A stretch of DNA of 64,000 bases from Pseudomonas viridiflava. GTDB taxonomy: Bacteria; Pseudomonadota; Gammaproteobacteria; Pseudomonadales; Pseudomonadaceae. Each line of letters starts with the position of its first letter. Position 1 is the stretch's first letter. The translations under genes were made by a program, and so were the position numbers. The stretch spans positions 124,001-188,000 of the forward strand of contig NZ_UTIQ01000241.1 in NCBI RefSeq assembly GCF_900582625.1, in the 5' to 3' direction. Positions 1 through 11,430 of this stretch are shown here, in pieces. The notes under the pieces are model-generated. The model saw nothing but the letters and a program-made list of their open reading frames with translations, was not told the DNA's origin and ran no database searches.

Positions 1-941
1 CTGCTGCTGCGCCGTTGGTTGCGGTCTTCGCGGGGGGTGGCGCCGAAGAAGTTGCGGTAGGCGCTGGAGAAGTGCGGGCCGGAGGAGAAGCCGCAGGAGA
101 GGCCGATCTGAATGATCGATTTGCTGGTTTGCATCAGCAATTGGCGCGCTTTGTTCAGGCGCAGTTCCAGGTAGTACTGGCTCGGAACGCGATTGAGGTA
201 TTGCTTGAAGATGCGTTCCAGCTGACGGCGCGACACGCAGACGTGCTGGGCAATTTCATCGGTGGTCAGCGGTTCTTCGATGTTGGCTTCCATCAACAGC
301 ACGGCCTGGGTCAGCTTGGGGTGACTGGAGCCCAGGCGGTTTTGCAGGGGAATGCGCTGACGCTCGCCGCCTTCGCGAATGCGCTCAACCACCAGCTCTT
401 CCGACACCGCGCCCGCCAGCTCGGCGCCATGGTCGCGAGCCAGCACGGCCAGCAGCAGGTCCAGCACGGCAAGGCCGCCACAGGCGGTGAGGCGGTCGCG
501 GTCCCAGTCGAACAAGTGGCTGGTGGCGATCACTTTGGGGAAACGTTCGGTGAAGTCGTCTTGCCAGCGCCAGTGCACGGCGGCGCGGTAGCCGTCGAGC
601 AAACCGAGTTGCGCCAACGGGTACACGCCGGCCGACAAGCCGCCAATCACGCAACCGGCACGCACCAGTTGTTTCAGTGCACTGGACAGCGCCGGGGCCA
701 GATGCCCCGGCGGCTCGTCCGCTAACAGAAAGAGTTTTTGGCAGCCTTCAAGCTTGCCAGCCCACGGCTCGCCGGGCAGACGCCAGGCGCCTTCGGTGGC
801 CGGCTCGGCCTGGAGAAATACCAGTTCATAGGCCACTTCGGGGTGCACCCGCTGGGCGACACGCAAGGCTTCTTCGGCCAGAGCCAGGGTCATGGCCTTG
901 GTGTTGGGCCAGAGGAGAAAACCGATTCGGTGGGCAGTCAT
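1..941 (-). CDS. argR: Arginine-responsive AraC/GlxA-family regulator ArgR (C-terminus cut by window edge)
   Basis: Transcriptional regulator of arginine uptake and catabolism. The frame opens at ATG 941 (MTAHRIGFLLWPNTKAM) and stays open to base 1, giving about 313 residues of a family about 325-330 long, so only the last few residues are missing. Residues 1-190 are the DJ-1/PfpI-like ligand domain of the GlxA subfamily, with GGLSAGVYPLAQLG. Residues 210-313 are an AraC double helix-turn-helix, with CVSRRQLERIFKQYLNRVPS and IGLSCGFSSGPHFSSAYRNFFGATP. It is the last gene of the aotJ-Q-M-P-argR unit, 88 bp after aotP, the same position as in P. aeruginosa. Identity is very likely from both sequence and context. 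Confidence 0.5.
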   Translation of the reverse strand, partial: MTAHRIGFLLWPNTKAMTLALAEEALRVAQRVHPEVAYELVFLQAEPATEGAWRLPGEPWAGKLEGCQKLFLLADEPPGHLAPALSSALKQLVRAGCVIGGLSAGVYPLAQLGLLDGYRAAVHWRWQDDFTERFPKVIATSHLFDWDRDRLTACGGLAVLDLLLAVLARDHGAELAGAVSEELVVERIREGGERQRIPLQNRLGSSHPKLTQAVLLMEANIEEPLTTDEIAQHVCVSRRQLERIFKQYLNRVPSQYYLELRLNKARQLLMQTSKSIIQIGLSCGFSSGPHFSSAYRNFFGATPREDRNQRRSS

Positions 942-1029
942 GGCTGGCAGTCTAGGCTCTGTTGCCATGCATTCACATGGCCGGTTGTGCTGCTACGAAG
1001 CAGTCTTAGGTTAATAGCCGCGCTGAAGC

Positions 1030-1794
<765 letters not shown>

Positions 1795-1855
1795 GGTTCA
1801 GGTTCTCGGCAGGCAAGGGTTCAGCCGTGGCTGGCGTTGCTAATTCGGAAATTTC

Positions 1856-2554
1856 TCAGGCCTTACGCGGCGCCAGGTAGGCCAGCCAGCGGCGCTCGGC
1901 CAGCTTGAACAGGCGCACCAGCACGAAGGTCAGGCACAGGTAAATGGCACCGGCAGTGATATAGGCCTCGAAGGCCAGATAGAACTGGGAGTTGATGGTT
2001 TTTGCCGCACCGGTGATGTCCACCAGCGTGACGATCGACGCCAGGCTGGTGGTGTGCAGCATCATGATCACTTCGTTGCTGTATTGCGGCAGCGCCCGGC
2101 GCAAGGCCGAGGGCAGCAGAATGCGGCGATACAGCTTGGCGCGCGACATGCCCATGGCCTTGGCCGCCTCGATTTCGCCGTGGGGAATCGACTTCAAACT
2201 ACCGGCAAGAATTTCCGCGCTGTAGGCGCTGGTGTTGATGGCAAAGGCCAGGCACGCGCAGAACGTGGCATTGGACAGATACGGCCAAAACACGCTTTCA
2301 CGTACCCCGGCGAACTGGGCCAGGCCGTAGTAGATCAGGAACAACTGCACCAGCATCGGCGTGCCGCGAATCACATAGGTGTACAGCCAGGCCGTGGCGT
2401 TTACCAAAGGCTGCCGGGACACCCGCATCAACCCCAGGGGCACGGCGGCCGCCAGGCCAACCGTCAGGGAAATCAGCAGCAGCTTAAGGGTGATCAGGAT
2501 GCCACCCAGGTACAGGTGGATGTTTTCCCAGATGGGCGCGAAGTCGAAAATCAT
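1856..2554 (-). CDS. aotM: Arginine/ornithine ABC transporter permease AotM
   Basis: Inner-membrane permease subunit of the polar amino acid family (HisM type), 232 aa, with about five hydrophobic segments. The cytoplasmic EAA loop is clear: EIEAAKAMGMSRAKLYRRI, which docks on AotP. The start ATG overlaps the stop codon of aotQ by 4 bp (ATGA), indicating translational coupling of the two permeases, which form the heterodimeric channel. No defect is seen. Confidence 0.5.
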   Translation of the reverse strand: MIFDFAPIWENIHLYLGGILITLKLLLISLTVGLAAAVPLGLMRVSRQPLVNATAWLYTYVIRGTPMLVQLFLIYYGLAQFAGVRESVFWPYLSNATFCACLAFAINTSAYSAEILAGSLKSIPHGEIEAAKAMGMSRAKLYRRILLPSALRRALPQYSNEVIMMLHTTSLASIVTLVDITGAAKTINSQFYLAFEAYITAGAIYLCLTFVLVRLFKLAERRWLAYLAPRKA

Positions 2555-3240
2555 AATTCAGCCACCTTCATGCCCACCGAATAGCGTTTTTCCAACGCCC
2601 GCAACAGCAGCAGCGACACGCTGGTGATCACCAGGTACAACGCAGCCACCACCAGGTAGAAGGTGAACGGCTGATGGGTGGCATCGGCGGCGTTCTTGGC
2701 TTTGAACATCATGTCTTGCAGGCTCACGGTCGACACCAGCGCGGTGGCCTTTACCAGCACCAACCAGTTGTTGGTAAAACCGGGAATGGCGAACCGGATC
2801 ATCTGCGGCACCAGCACCCGGAAGAACACCTGCATGCCGCTCATGCCGTAGGCGGCGCCCGCCTCGCTCTGGCCTTTGGGAATAGCCATAAAGGCGCCCC
2901 GGAAGGTTTCCGACAGGTACGCACCAAAGATAAAACCCATGGTGAACACGCCGGTGGCGAAGGGGTCCAGGTCGATGTAATCCTCAAAGCCCAGCAGCGG
3001 CGCTACGCGGTTCACCACGTCTTGGCCGCCGTAGAAAATCAGCAGAATCAGCACCAGGTCGGGAATACCGCGAATAACCGTGGCGTAGGTTTCGCCCAGC
3101 AATGCCAGCCACTTGATCGGCGATAAACGAAACGCAGCGCCGATCAGGCCGAGCACAATCGCCAGCGCCATCGAAGTCAGCGCCAGGGAAATGGTCAGCC
3201 ATGCGCCATCGAGAATGGTCGAGCCGTAGCCGTTGAGCAT
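2551..3240 (-). CDS. aotQ: Arginine/ornithine ABC transporter permease AotQ
   Basis: First permease subunit (HisQ type), 229 aa, starting MLNGYGSTILDGAWLTIS. The EAA-loop equivalent is QSEAGAAYGMSGMQVFFRV. Hydrophobic segments are spread over the whole length, as expected for an amino acid ABC permease. It is preceded by a 182-bp spacer after aotJ that holds a REP palindrome and a stem-loop, a usual layout that lets the binding protein be made in excess over the membrane subunits. The downstream aotM overlaps by 4 bp. Confidence 0.5.
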   Translation of the reverse strand: MLNGYGSTILDGAWLTISLALTSMALAIVLGLIGAAFRLSPIKWLALLGETYATVIRGIPDLVLILLIFYGGQDVVNRVAPLLGFEDYIDLDPFATGVFTMGFIFGAYLSETFRGAFMAIPKGQSEAGAAYGMSGMQVFFRVLVPQMIRFAIPGFTNNWLVLVKATALVSTVSLQDMMFKAKNAADATHQPFTFYLVVAALYLVITSVSLLLLRALEKRYSVGMKVAEL

Positions 3241-3249
3241 GATGAAGAG

Positions 3250-3355
3250 CCCGTGAGAATAAAGGTCGCTGTGGGAGAGGCCGGTCCGGCACTGCGGTTG
3301 GCCGCACTCGCTTTAAGCGCTAACCGCATCGCGGCTAAAGCCGCTCCCACAGAGA
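3250..3355. repeat. REP-type palindromic element between aotJ and aotQ
   Basis: The spacer contains GTGGGAGAGGCCG near 3271 and the inverted partner CGCGGCTAAAGCCGCTCCCAC ending near 3351. This is a REP/REPIN-like pair of the sort seen again at 15201-15263, 19425-19493 and 23190-23252. Between binding-protein and permease genes such elements usually stabilise the upstream mRNA or damp downstream expression; that role here is inferred. Confidence 0.5.
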
Positions 3356-3373
3356 TCTGTGGCGCAAACAAAA

Positions 3374-3407
3374 AGTGGCACATCCCGTCAATCGAGCCTG
3401 TGCCACT
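3374..3407. other. Stem-loop just after aotJ
   Basis: Perfect 9-bp inverted repeat AGTGGCACA / TGTGCCACT separated by 16 nt, 16 bp beyond the aotJ stop codon on the minus strand. It has no T-run, so it is more likely an mRNA-stabilising 3' hairpin or partial attenuator than a full terminator. Confidence 0.5.
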
Positions 3408-3422
3408 GTCAGCGTGCTGGAG

Positions 3423-4202
3423 TTACTTGCCGTAAACGTCGAAGGCGAAGTACTTGTCTTGCACTTGCTTGTATTTGCCGTTGGCGCGAATGGCCAGGAT
3501 GGCCGCGCTGATCTTGTCGGCCAGGGCTTTGTCGCCCTTGCGCACAGCAATGCCTTGGCCTTCGCCGAAGTATTTCTCTTCGGTGAAGTCTGGGCCGGCG
3601 AAGGCGAAGCCTTTACCGGCGTCAGTTTTCAGGAAGCCGTCGTCGATATTCACCGAGTCCGCCAGGGTGGCGTCGAGGCGGCCCGACGCCAGGTCGAGGA
3701 ACACTTCGTTCTGCGAGCTGTAACGCACGATCTCGGCGCCGGCCGGGGCGAAGACTTCGGTGGCGTAACGGTCATAAACCGAGGAACGCTGCACGCCGAC
3801 TTTCTTGCCTTTCAGGTCGGCCAGCGGGTCGTTGAGGGTGGTGCCGGCCTTCATCGCCAGCTTGGCTGGAGTGGAGTAGTACTTGCCGGTGAAATCGACC
3901 GACTTCTTGCGGTCGTCGGTGATCGACATGGACGACAGAATCGCGTCGAACTTGCGGACCTTCAGCGCAGGGATCAGACCGTCGAACTCTTGCTCGATCC
4001 ACTTGCACTCGACCTTCATCTCTTCGCACAGGGCCATGCCGATGTCGTAGTCGAAGCCGGAGATTTTGTCATCAGGAGTCTTGAAGGCGAAGGGCGGGTA
4101 AGCCGCTTCAATACCGATACGCAGGGGCTTGGCATCATCGGCCATGGCCAGGGGCGACAGCAGCGACACCGCCAGGGCGCCGAGAAGGGCGAGCTTCTTC
4201 AT
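3423..4202 (-). CDS. aotJ: Periplasmic arginine/ornithine-binding protein AotJ
   Basis: Solute-binding protein of the aot importer, 259 aa. The start at 4202 ([13 protein letters not shown]) was chosen because AAGGAG lies 8 nt upstream and a signal peptide follows directly, cleaved near LAMA-DD. The mature part shows family-3 binding-protein features: [14 protein letters not shown], the [14 protein letters not shown] signature and [13 protein letters not shown]. An in-frame upstream ATG at 4307 would bury the signal peptide and is rejected. First gene of the aot unit; upstream is a candidate ArgR site. Confidence 0.5.
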   Translation of the reverse strand: MKKLALLGALAVSLLSPLAMADDAKPLRIGIEAAYPPFAFKTPDDKISGFDYDIGMALCEEMKVECKWIEQEFDGLIPALKVRKFDAILSSMSITDDRKKSVDFTGKYYSTPAKLAMKAGTTLNDPLADLKGKKVGVQRSSVYDRYATEVFAPAGAEIVRYSSQNEVFLDLASGRLDATLADSVNIDDGFLKTDAGKGFAFAGPDFTEEKYFGEGQGIAVRKGDKALADKISAAILAIRANGKYKQVQDKYFAFDVYGK

Positions 4203-4655
4203 CGTGGACTCCTTATTAGGTCGTGCGCTGGGTAACAGGCCGACCGTGAAATTATAGGAAGAGTCGCCATCTTTGCCGGGGTGATAACCCGAAGGGACGA
4301 AGCTCATCGGCCGACGCGCGAGTAGCGGCGTCTGGGTGGCGGCATTCTAACGACAGGCCTAAAGCCGATATTTCTTCAATGCGACAAGTAATTACAAAAC
4401 GGCTTTGAGAGGCGCTCGGCCTATTGACAGCAGCTGCAAAAAGCGGCAGCCGCAATGACGCGAGTAAACGGGAAACTACAGCAGGATTCGGGCCAGGTTT
4501 TTATGAACCCTTGCGGGCATTGAGTTTTGTGCGGCGAGTTGTTTTTTCCGAAGGTATAAACCGCCCGCAAAGTGGGCAGGCTGTTTCCGATTGCCCCGTT
4601 ATCGGTCGGGAGTGATACCGGGTCGTGGAAGACGGATAAAAATCTTTGTAAACCA
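4203..4655. other. aotJ promoter region, no gene
   Basis: Non-coding stretch upstream of aotJ. It contains the candidate ArgR tandem site described separately. Other open frames across it are short and lack recognisable protein features, and the longer minus-strand frame running to 5062 is translated repeat DNA. Confidence 0.5.
4366..4407 (-). promoter_or_regulatory. Candidate ArgR tandem half-sites upstream of aotJ
   Basis: Read on the minus strand, TGTCGC-N8-AA-N5 occurs exactly at 4386-4366. The adjacent upstream 21 bp (4407-4387) keeps the same phase as CAAAGC-N8-AA-N5. The described P. aeruginosa ArgR site is a direct repeat of TGTCGC-N8-AA-N5 (recalled from the literature). One half is perfect and one degenerate. 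It lies 165-205 bp before the aotJ start, a sensible place for autoregulated activation of aot. Confidence 0.5.
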
Positions 4656-4955
4656 CCCGTCATCCTGGCGCAGGCGGAGGTGCGACGATTCGGGATCCAG
4701 GGTTTCGGGTTGTTTGGCGATCTTCGACACATCCGAAACTCTGGATTCCCGCCTGCGCGGGAATGACGGGTGTTTTGTTTGGGGTTTTCGTATTCCTGCT
4801 TTGCGTCCCCGCTTTCGCGGGAATGACGGGTATTTAAAACCTCCGTCATCCTCGCGCACGCGGGGATCCAGAGTTTTGGACGTGCCAAAGATGGCGAAAC
4901 GGTCCGAAACCCTGGACTCCGAATCGTCGCACCGCCGCCTTCGCGGGAATGACGA
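4656..4955. repeat. Cluster of five dispersed GTCATTCCCGC-type palindromes
   Basis: Five copies of a short palindrome lie in alternating orientation: near 4656-4701, 4741-4770, 4804-4830, 4843-4872 and 4911-4954. The core is GGATTCCCGC..GCGGGAATGAC. The first and last copies are longer: about 16 bp related to GAATCGTCGCACCGCC are inserted into one arm. A related pair with one long and one short copy lies at 17770-17875. They fill the gap between aotJ and acsA; no protein is encoded. Confidence 0.5.
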
Positions 4956-4980
4956 TGTTGGGTGCAAGGAATACGCAAAA

Positions 4981-5010
4981 CAAAACGCCCGCAACCAAGC
5001 GGGCGTTTTG
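4981..5010. terminator. Intrinsic terminator of acsA
   Basis: Perfect hairpin CAAAACGCCCGC-aaccaa-GCGGGCGTTTTG, 14 bp after the acsA stop codon on the minus strand, with the T-rich arm as terminating U-tract. It is symmetrical and may work in both directions. Confidence 0.5.
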
Positions 5011-5024
5011 TCACAGCGAAGCCG

Positions 5025-6980
<1,956 letters not shown>

Positions 6981-7099
6981 CGGGGATACCTCGGGCAATC
7001 GTTGTTTTTGTATGGCGCCTTTTGTAGCCCTCCCCTCCCGGCTGGGCCATTCGACCATGGTCTTACCGGGGCGCGTGAACCACAGGCGAGAACCCGCTC

Positions 7100-7210
7100 C
7101 CCTCACCCTAACCCTCTCCCCTCCGGGGCGAGGGGACTGAACGAGGTGGCATGACAAATTGCGGTAAGCCTCCCCTCTCCCGCTTGCGGGAGAGGGGCTG
7201 GGGGTGAGGG
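7100..7210. repeat. MITE-like inverted-repeat element, copy 1
   Basis: About 111 bp, starting CCCTCACCCTAACCCTCTCC and ending GGGGCTGGGGGTGAGGG, so the ends are inverted repeats of each other; an internal inverted pair surrounds CTCCGGGGCGAGGGG. A second copy in the same orientation is at 11431-11536. It sits between acsA and the end of phhR, so it probably also shapes the 3' end of phhR mRNA. Confidence 0.5.
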
Positions 7211-7217
7211 CCGATGT

Positions 7218-8771
7218 TTACTCCTTACCCACCCCATACTGCCGCAGCTTGTTGGCAATGGTGGTATGCGAAACCCCCAACCGTTTGCCCAATTGGCGGC
7301 TGCTCGGGTGCTCGTGATACAGCCGCTCCAGCACCGCCTGTTCAAAGCGCCCGAGGATCGCGTCCAGCCCGCCTTCCAGGGAAAAGTCGCCCAGCGGCTG
7401 CGGCGCGCCGTAGTCCGGCAGGCGGATATGCTCGGCCTTCACCACTGCGCCATCGCACAGCGACACCGCCTGAAACAGCACGTTTTCCAACTGCCGCACG
7501 TTGCCCGGCCAGTGGTAGTGGTTCAGCCGCTCGAACGCCGGCGCCGCGAGGGTGGGCAGCGGGCAGCCGATTTGCCGACTGGCCTGGTCGAGAAAGTGTT
7601 CGACCAGCGGCATCAACCCATCCAGGCATTCGCGCAGGGGCGGAATGTGCAGGCTCAGGACGTTCAGGCGGTGGTACAGGTCTTGGCGGAATTCGCCTTT
7701 GGCGCACAGCTCCGACAAGTCGACCTGCGTGGCACAAATCACCCGCACGTCGAGGTACACCTCTTCGTCGCTGCCGACCCGGCGGAAGCAGCCGTCTTGC
7801 AGAAAGCGCAGCAGTTTGGCTTGCAGGCGCGGGCTCATTTCGCCGACGCCGTCGAGAAACAGCGTGCCGCCTGCCGTCAGCTCCAGCAGGCCAAGCTTGC
7901 CTTCCGGGCGCGCGCCTTCGAACGCGCCGGGGCCGTAGCCGAACAGCTCGGTTTCGGCCATCGACTCGGGCAAGCCCGCGCAGTTGAGCGCCATAAACGG
8001 TGACTGGCCGCGCGGGCTGGCCAGGTGGCAAGCGCGAGCCAGCAGTTCCTTGCCGGTGCCGGTTTCACCCTCGATAAGCAAAGGGGCATCCAGCGGCGCC
8101 ATCCGCCGGGCTTCGCGCACCACGGCGGCGAGCACCCGCGAGCTTTGGAAAATGCTGTCGAAGCCGCGAAGTTCCTGTTTGCGCACATGGTAGATGCGCT
8201 CGCCTACCCGGTCGGCGCGGTGCAGGGTGAGCACGGCGCCCGCCATGGCGTCGCTTTCTTCATGCTCGGTTTGCAGCGGCGCGATGTCGGCGAGGAACAC
8301 GTCGCCTTTGATCTTCACGCGCAGGCCGTTGATGCGCGATTTGTTGGCGCGCACCAGCTCCGGCAAGTCGAAGTCTTCGGCGTAGCGCGACAGCGGCATG
8401 CCTGGCACTTCGTCAACGCGCACGCCCAGCAACTGCGCCGCCGCCCGGTTTGCCGCGACGATAGAGCCGGCCATGTCGATCGACAGCACCGGAAACTCCA
8501 GCGCTCCCAGCAACGCATTCAATTCCAGGTGCCGCCGCTCGCTGGGCATCAGCCCCACGCGCTTGACGCCGAACACACCGCCAATCGCCTCGAACTTAGG
8601 CCGCAGCGATTGGAATTGCAGGTTGATCAGGTTCGGGCAATGCAGGTAGATGGCGTTGCCCTGCTCACCGCCGACCTCGCCGCGCGCGACGTTGATGCCG
8701 TACTCGACGAGCAGATTGAGGATGTCGCGAAGAATGCCAATCCGGTTCTGGCAATGGACTTTGATACGCAT
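7218..8771 (-). CDS. phhR: Aromatic amino acid regulator PhhR (TyrR family)
   Basis: Activator of phenylalanine/tyrosine catabolism, 517 aa. Domains: ACT-like domain (about 1-75, MRIKVHCQNRIGILRDIL), PAS (about 80-150), AAA+ domain (about 205-430) with Walker A GETGTGKE and Walker B GGTLFLDGVGEM, and a C-terminal TyrR-type HTH (LGKRLGVSHTTIANKLRQYG). The sigma-54 contact loop usually reading GAFTGA is GAFEGA here, consistent with TyrR/PhhR proteins that do not act as ordinary sigma-54 activators. Divergent from phhA across 276 bp holding a TyrR-type box. Confidence 0.5.
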   Translation of the reverse strand: MRIKVHCQNRIGILRDILNLLVEYGINVARGEVGGEQGNAIYLHCPNLINLQFQSLRPKFEAIGGVFGVKRVGLMPSERRHLELNALLGALEFPVLSIDMAGSIVAANRAAAQLLGVRVDEVPGMPLSRYAEDFDLPELVRANKSRINGLRVKIKGDVFLADIAPLQTEHEESDAMAGAVLTLHRADRVGERIYHVRKQELRGFDSIFQSSRVLAAVVREARRMAPLDAPLLIEGETGTGKELLARACHLASPRGQSPFMALNCAGLPESMAETELFGYGPGAFEGARPEGKLGLLELTAGGTLFLDGVGEMSPRLQAKLLRFLQDGCFRRVGSDEEVYLDVRVICATQVDLSELCAKGEFRQDLYHRLNVLSLHIPPLRECLDGLMPLVEHFLDQASRQIGCPLPTLAAPAFERLNHYHWPGNVRQLENVLFQAVSLCDGAVVKAEHIRLPDYGAPQPLGDFSLEGGLDAILGRFEQAVLERLYHEHPSSRQLGKRLGVSHTTIANKLRQYGVGKE

Positions 8772-8849
8772 GGCGGGCTCATTGTTGTTGTTCTGACAGG
8801 CGCTGCTATCGCCGTCGCCATCAGGAAAATCTGACGACGCGGCGGAATT

Positions 8850-8871
8850 TTCGTAAAGGATAGTTTACGAA
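8850..8871. promoter_or_regulatory. PhhR/TyrR box between phhR and phhA
   Basis: Palindrome TTCGTAAA-GGATAG-TTTACGAA. It matches the TyrR-family pattern TGTAAA-N6-TTTACA except for symmetrical C/G at the outer positions. It lies 79 bp upstream of the phhR start and 177 bp upstream of phhA, in the divergent promoter region. Confidence 0.5.
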
Positions 8872-9047
8872 TGAGCGCGCCAGCAATACGACGCCTCGCC
8901 GCTTTCGCTCGGTTGTCATCATTTCTTTACGGTTTTTGCACGCCGTCATCACACCGGACTGCCTAGGCGCAGCTGAAATCAGGCGCGCCGCAGGTTATCT
9001 CTAGCCCCACAAGCGGTCGTCAATAACAACAATGAAGAGAGGCAGCG

Positions 9048-9833
9048 ATGAAGCAGTCGCACTACGTGGCACGCGAGCCGGACAGCAATGGGTTTATCGA
9101 TTACCCCGATGCCGAGCATGAAGTCTGGAACACCTTGATTACGCGGCAGCTGAAACTGGTCGAAGGCCGCGCCTGCCAGGAATACCTCGACGGCATCGAG
9201 CAATTGGCCCTGCCCCATGAGCGCATTCCGCAGTTGGGCGAAATCAACCGCGTGCTGGGCGCGTCCACGGGCTGGCAAGTGGCGCGGGTGCCGGCGCTGA
9301 TTCCCTTCCAGACGTTCTTCGAACTACTCGCCAGCAAGCAATTCCCGGTCGCCACGTTTATCCGCACGCCCGAAGAACTCGACTATCTGCAAGAGCCGGA
9401 CATATTCCACGAGGTGTTCGGCCACTGCCCGCTGCTGACTAACCCGTGGTTCGCGGAATTCACTCACACCTACGGCAAGCTGGGCCTTAAGGCCAGCAAA
9501 GAGCAGCGCGTGTTTCTTGCCCGTTTGTACTGGATGACCATCGAATTCGGCTTGGTCGACACGCCACACGGCCGCAGGATTTATGGCGGCGGCATTCTTT
9601 CCTCACCGAAGGAAACCCTCTATAGCTTGTCCGATGCACCGGAGCATCAGGCCTTCGACCCGCTCGACGCCATGCGCACGCCGTACCGGATCGACATCCT
9701 GCAACCGCTGTATTTCGTGCTGCCCGACCTCAAGCGCCTGTTCGACCTCGCCCATGAAGACCTCATGGCGATGGTTGCCCAAGCCGCCCAACTGGGCCTG
9801 CATCCCGCAAAATTTCCGCCGAAAGCGGCCTGA
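9048..9833 (+). CDS. phhA: Phenylalanine 4-hydroxylase PhhA
   Basis: Iron- and pterin-dependent monooxygenase, phenylalanine to tyrosine, 261 aa, typical of the monomeric bacterial enzyme. The iron ligands are visible: two His in FHEVFGHCPLLTNPWFAE and the Glu in YWMTIEFGLVDTP. The start is preceded by GAGAGGCAGCG. It is the first gene of phhABC, with phhB 21 bp downstream. Regulation by PhhR is expected from the divergent gene and the box at 8850. Confidence 0.5.
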   Translation: MKQSHYVAREPDSNGFIDYPDAEHEVWNTLITRQLKLVEGRACQEYLDGIEQLALPHERIPQLGEINRVLGASTGWQVARVPALIPFQTFFELLASKQFPVATFIRTPEELDYLQEPDIFHEVFGHCPLLTNPWFAEFTHTYGKLGLKASKEQRVFLARLYWMTIEFGLVDTPHGRRIYGGGILSSPKETLYSLSDAPEHQAFDPLDAMRTPYRIDILQPLYFVLPDLKRLFDLAHEDLMAMVAQAAQLGLHPAKFPPKAA

Positions 9834-9854
9834 CTTTTCTGACTGGAGCTCCCG

Positions 9855-10211
9855 ATGACTGCCCTGAACCAAGCCCACTGCGAAGCCTGCAAAGCCGATG
9901 CGCCAAAAGTGTCGGATGACGAACTGGCCGTGCTGATCAAGGAAATACCGGACTGGAACATCGAAGTGCGCGACGGCGTGCTGCAACTGGAAAAACGCTA
10001 CGACTTCAAAAACTTCAAACACGCCTTGGCTTTCACCAATGCGGTTGGGGAAATCGCCGAAGCCGAGGGCCATCATCCTGGCCTGCTCACCGAATGGGGC
10101 AAAGTCACCGTCACCTGGTGGAGCCATTCGATTAAAGGCCTGCACCGCAACGACTTCATCATGGCGGCACGCACCGATCAGGTGGCCAAGACCGCGGAAG
10201 GCCTGAAGTGA
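9855..10211 (+). CDS. phhB: Pterin-4a-carbinolamine dehydratase PhhB
   Basis: Regenerates the pterin cofactor of PhhA, 118 aa. The family signature is present in [20 protein letters not shown] with the His-His catalytic pair, followed by the conserved [24 protein letters not shown] lies 7 nt before the ATG. Its stop codon overlaps the GTG start of phhC by 4 bp, so the two are translationally coupled. Confidence 0.5.
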   Translation: MTALNQAHCEACKADAPKVSDDELAVLIKEIPDWNIEVRDGVLQLEKRYDFKNFKHALAFTNAVGEIAEAEGHHPGLLTEWGKVTVTWWSHSIKGLHRNDFIMAARTDQVAKTAEGLK

Positions 10212-11404
10212 GCCATTTCGACACGGTGAAACGCGTGCCCGGCGACCCGATTCTCGGCTTGATCGACGCGTACCGCAGCGACAGCAACCCGCAGAAAATC
10301 GACCTTGGCGTGGGCGTGTACAAAGACCCCCACGGCAACACGCCGATTCTGCCCTCGGTGAAAATTGCCGAGCGCCACCTGGTTGATAGCGAAACCACCA
10401 AGAGCTACATCGGCGGCCATGGCGACCCGCTGTTCACCCAGCATTTGGCGCGCCTGGTGCTGGGCGCTGGCTCGGCGCTGCTGACCGGCAATCGCGCTGG
10501 CGCCACGCAAACTCCAGGCGGCACCGGCGCGTTGCGCCTGGCCGGCGACTTTATTCGCCATTGCCTGCCGGGGCGCGGCATCTGGCTGAGCGATCCGACG
10601 TGGCCGATTCACGAAACCCTGTTCGCGGCGGCTGGGCTGGCGGTGCATCACTATCCGTATGTCGACGCCGACAATCGCCTGGCCTTCGACGCCATGCTCG
10701 CCGCGCTGCAGCAAATTCCGCGCGGCGATGTGGTGTTGCTGCACGCCTGCTGCCACAACCCCAGCGGCTTCGACCTGGACCAGGCGCAATGGCGTCGGGT
10801 GCTGGACGTGGTGCGCACGCGCGAGCTGCTGCCGCTGATCGACTTCGCCTACCAGGGTTTCGCCGAAGGCCTGGAAGCGGACGCCTGGGCCGTGCGCCTG
10901 TTCGCGGCTGAATTGCCGGAGGTGCTGATCACCAGTTCGTGCTCGAAAAACTTCGGCCTGTACCGCGAACGCACCGGTGCGCTGGTGGTGGTGAGCGCCA
11001 CCCCGGATTCACTCACCGACGTGCGCAGCCAACTGGCAGCCATCGCGCGCAACTTGTGGTCCACCCCGCCCGCCCATGGCGCGGCGGTGGTGGCGCAGAT
11101 TCTGGCGGATGAGGGTTTGCGCTTGACCTGGCAGGCGGAGGTCGAGGCCATGCGTGTGCGCATTGCCGAGTTGCGTCAGGGTTTGCTGGCGGCGTTGCAG
11201 CCGTATGGTTTGGCCGAACGTTTCGCCCATATTGGCAGCCAGCGCGGGATGTTTTCGTATACCGGGTTGAGTGCCGAGCAGGTGCAGCGACTGCGCGATG
11301 AGCACAGCGTGTACATGGTCAGCTCGGGGCGGGCGAATGTGGCGGGGATTGATGAGCGGCGGCTGGATTATCTGGCGGCGGCGATTGCCAAGGTGAGTGG
11401 GTGA
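10208..11404 (+). CDS. phhC: Aromatic amino acid aminotransferase PhhC
   Basis: PLP-dependent class I aminotransferase, 398 aa; in this operon it converts tyrosine to 4-hydroxyphenylpyruvate, feeding hpd. The GTG start overlaps phhB (GTGA) and has GGAAGG 6 nt upstream. The PLP lysine is in [28 protein letters not shown] and the C-terminal RANVAGI (substrate-carboxylate Arg) are in place. Aspartate aminotransferase (AspC-like) has the same fold, but the operon supports the aromatic role. Confidence 0.5.
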   Translation: MSHFDTVKRVPGDPILGLIDAYRSDSNPQKIDLGVGVYKDPHGNTPILPSVKIAERHLVDSETTKSYIGGHGDPLFTQHLARLVLGAGSALLTGNRAGATQTPGGTGALRLAGDFIRHCLPGRGIWLSDPTWPIHETLFAAAGLAVHHYPYVDADNRLAFDAMLAALQQIPRGDVVLLHACCHNPSGFDLDQAQWRRVLDVVRTRELLPLIDFAYQGFAEGLEADAWAVRLFAAELPEVLITSSCSKNFGLYRERTGALVVVSATPDSLTDVRSQLAAIARNLWSTPPAHGAAVVAQILADEGLRLTWQAEVEAMRVRIAELRQGLLAALQPYGLAERFAHIGSQRGMFSYTGLSAEQVQRLRDEHSVYMVSSGRANVAGIDERRLDYLAAAIAKVSG

Positions 11405-11430
11405 TCGCACCGGCTGCGACGATTAAAAGC

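Noticed and set aside
4656-4955. Possible CRISPR array
   Set aside because: Copies alternate in orientation, differ in length and are irregularly spaced; no cas genes nearby.
8880-9047. Sigma-54 promoter for phhA
   Set aside because: I looked for GG-N10-GC elements with the TGGCAC/TTGCA pattern and found none in proper register.
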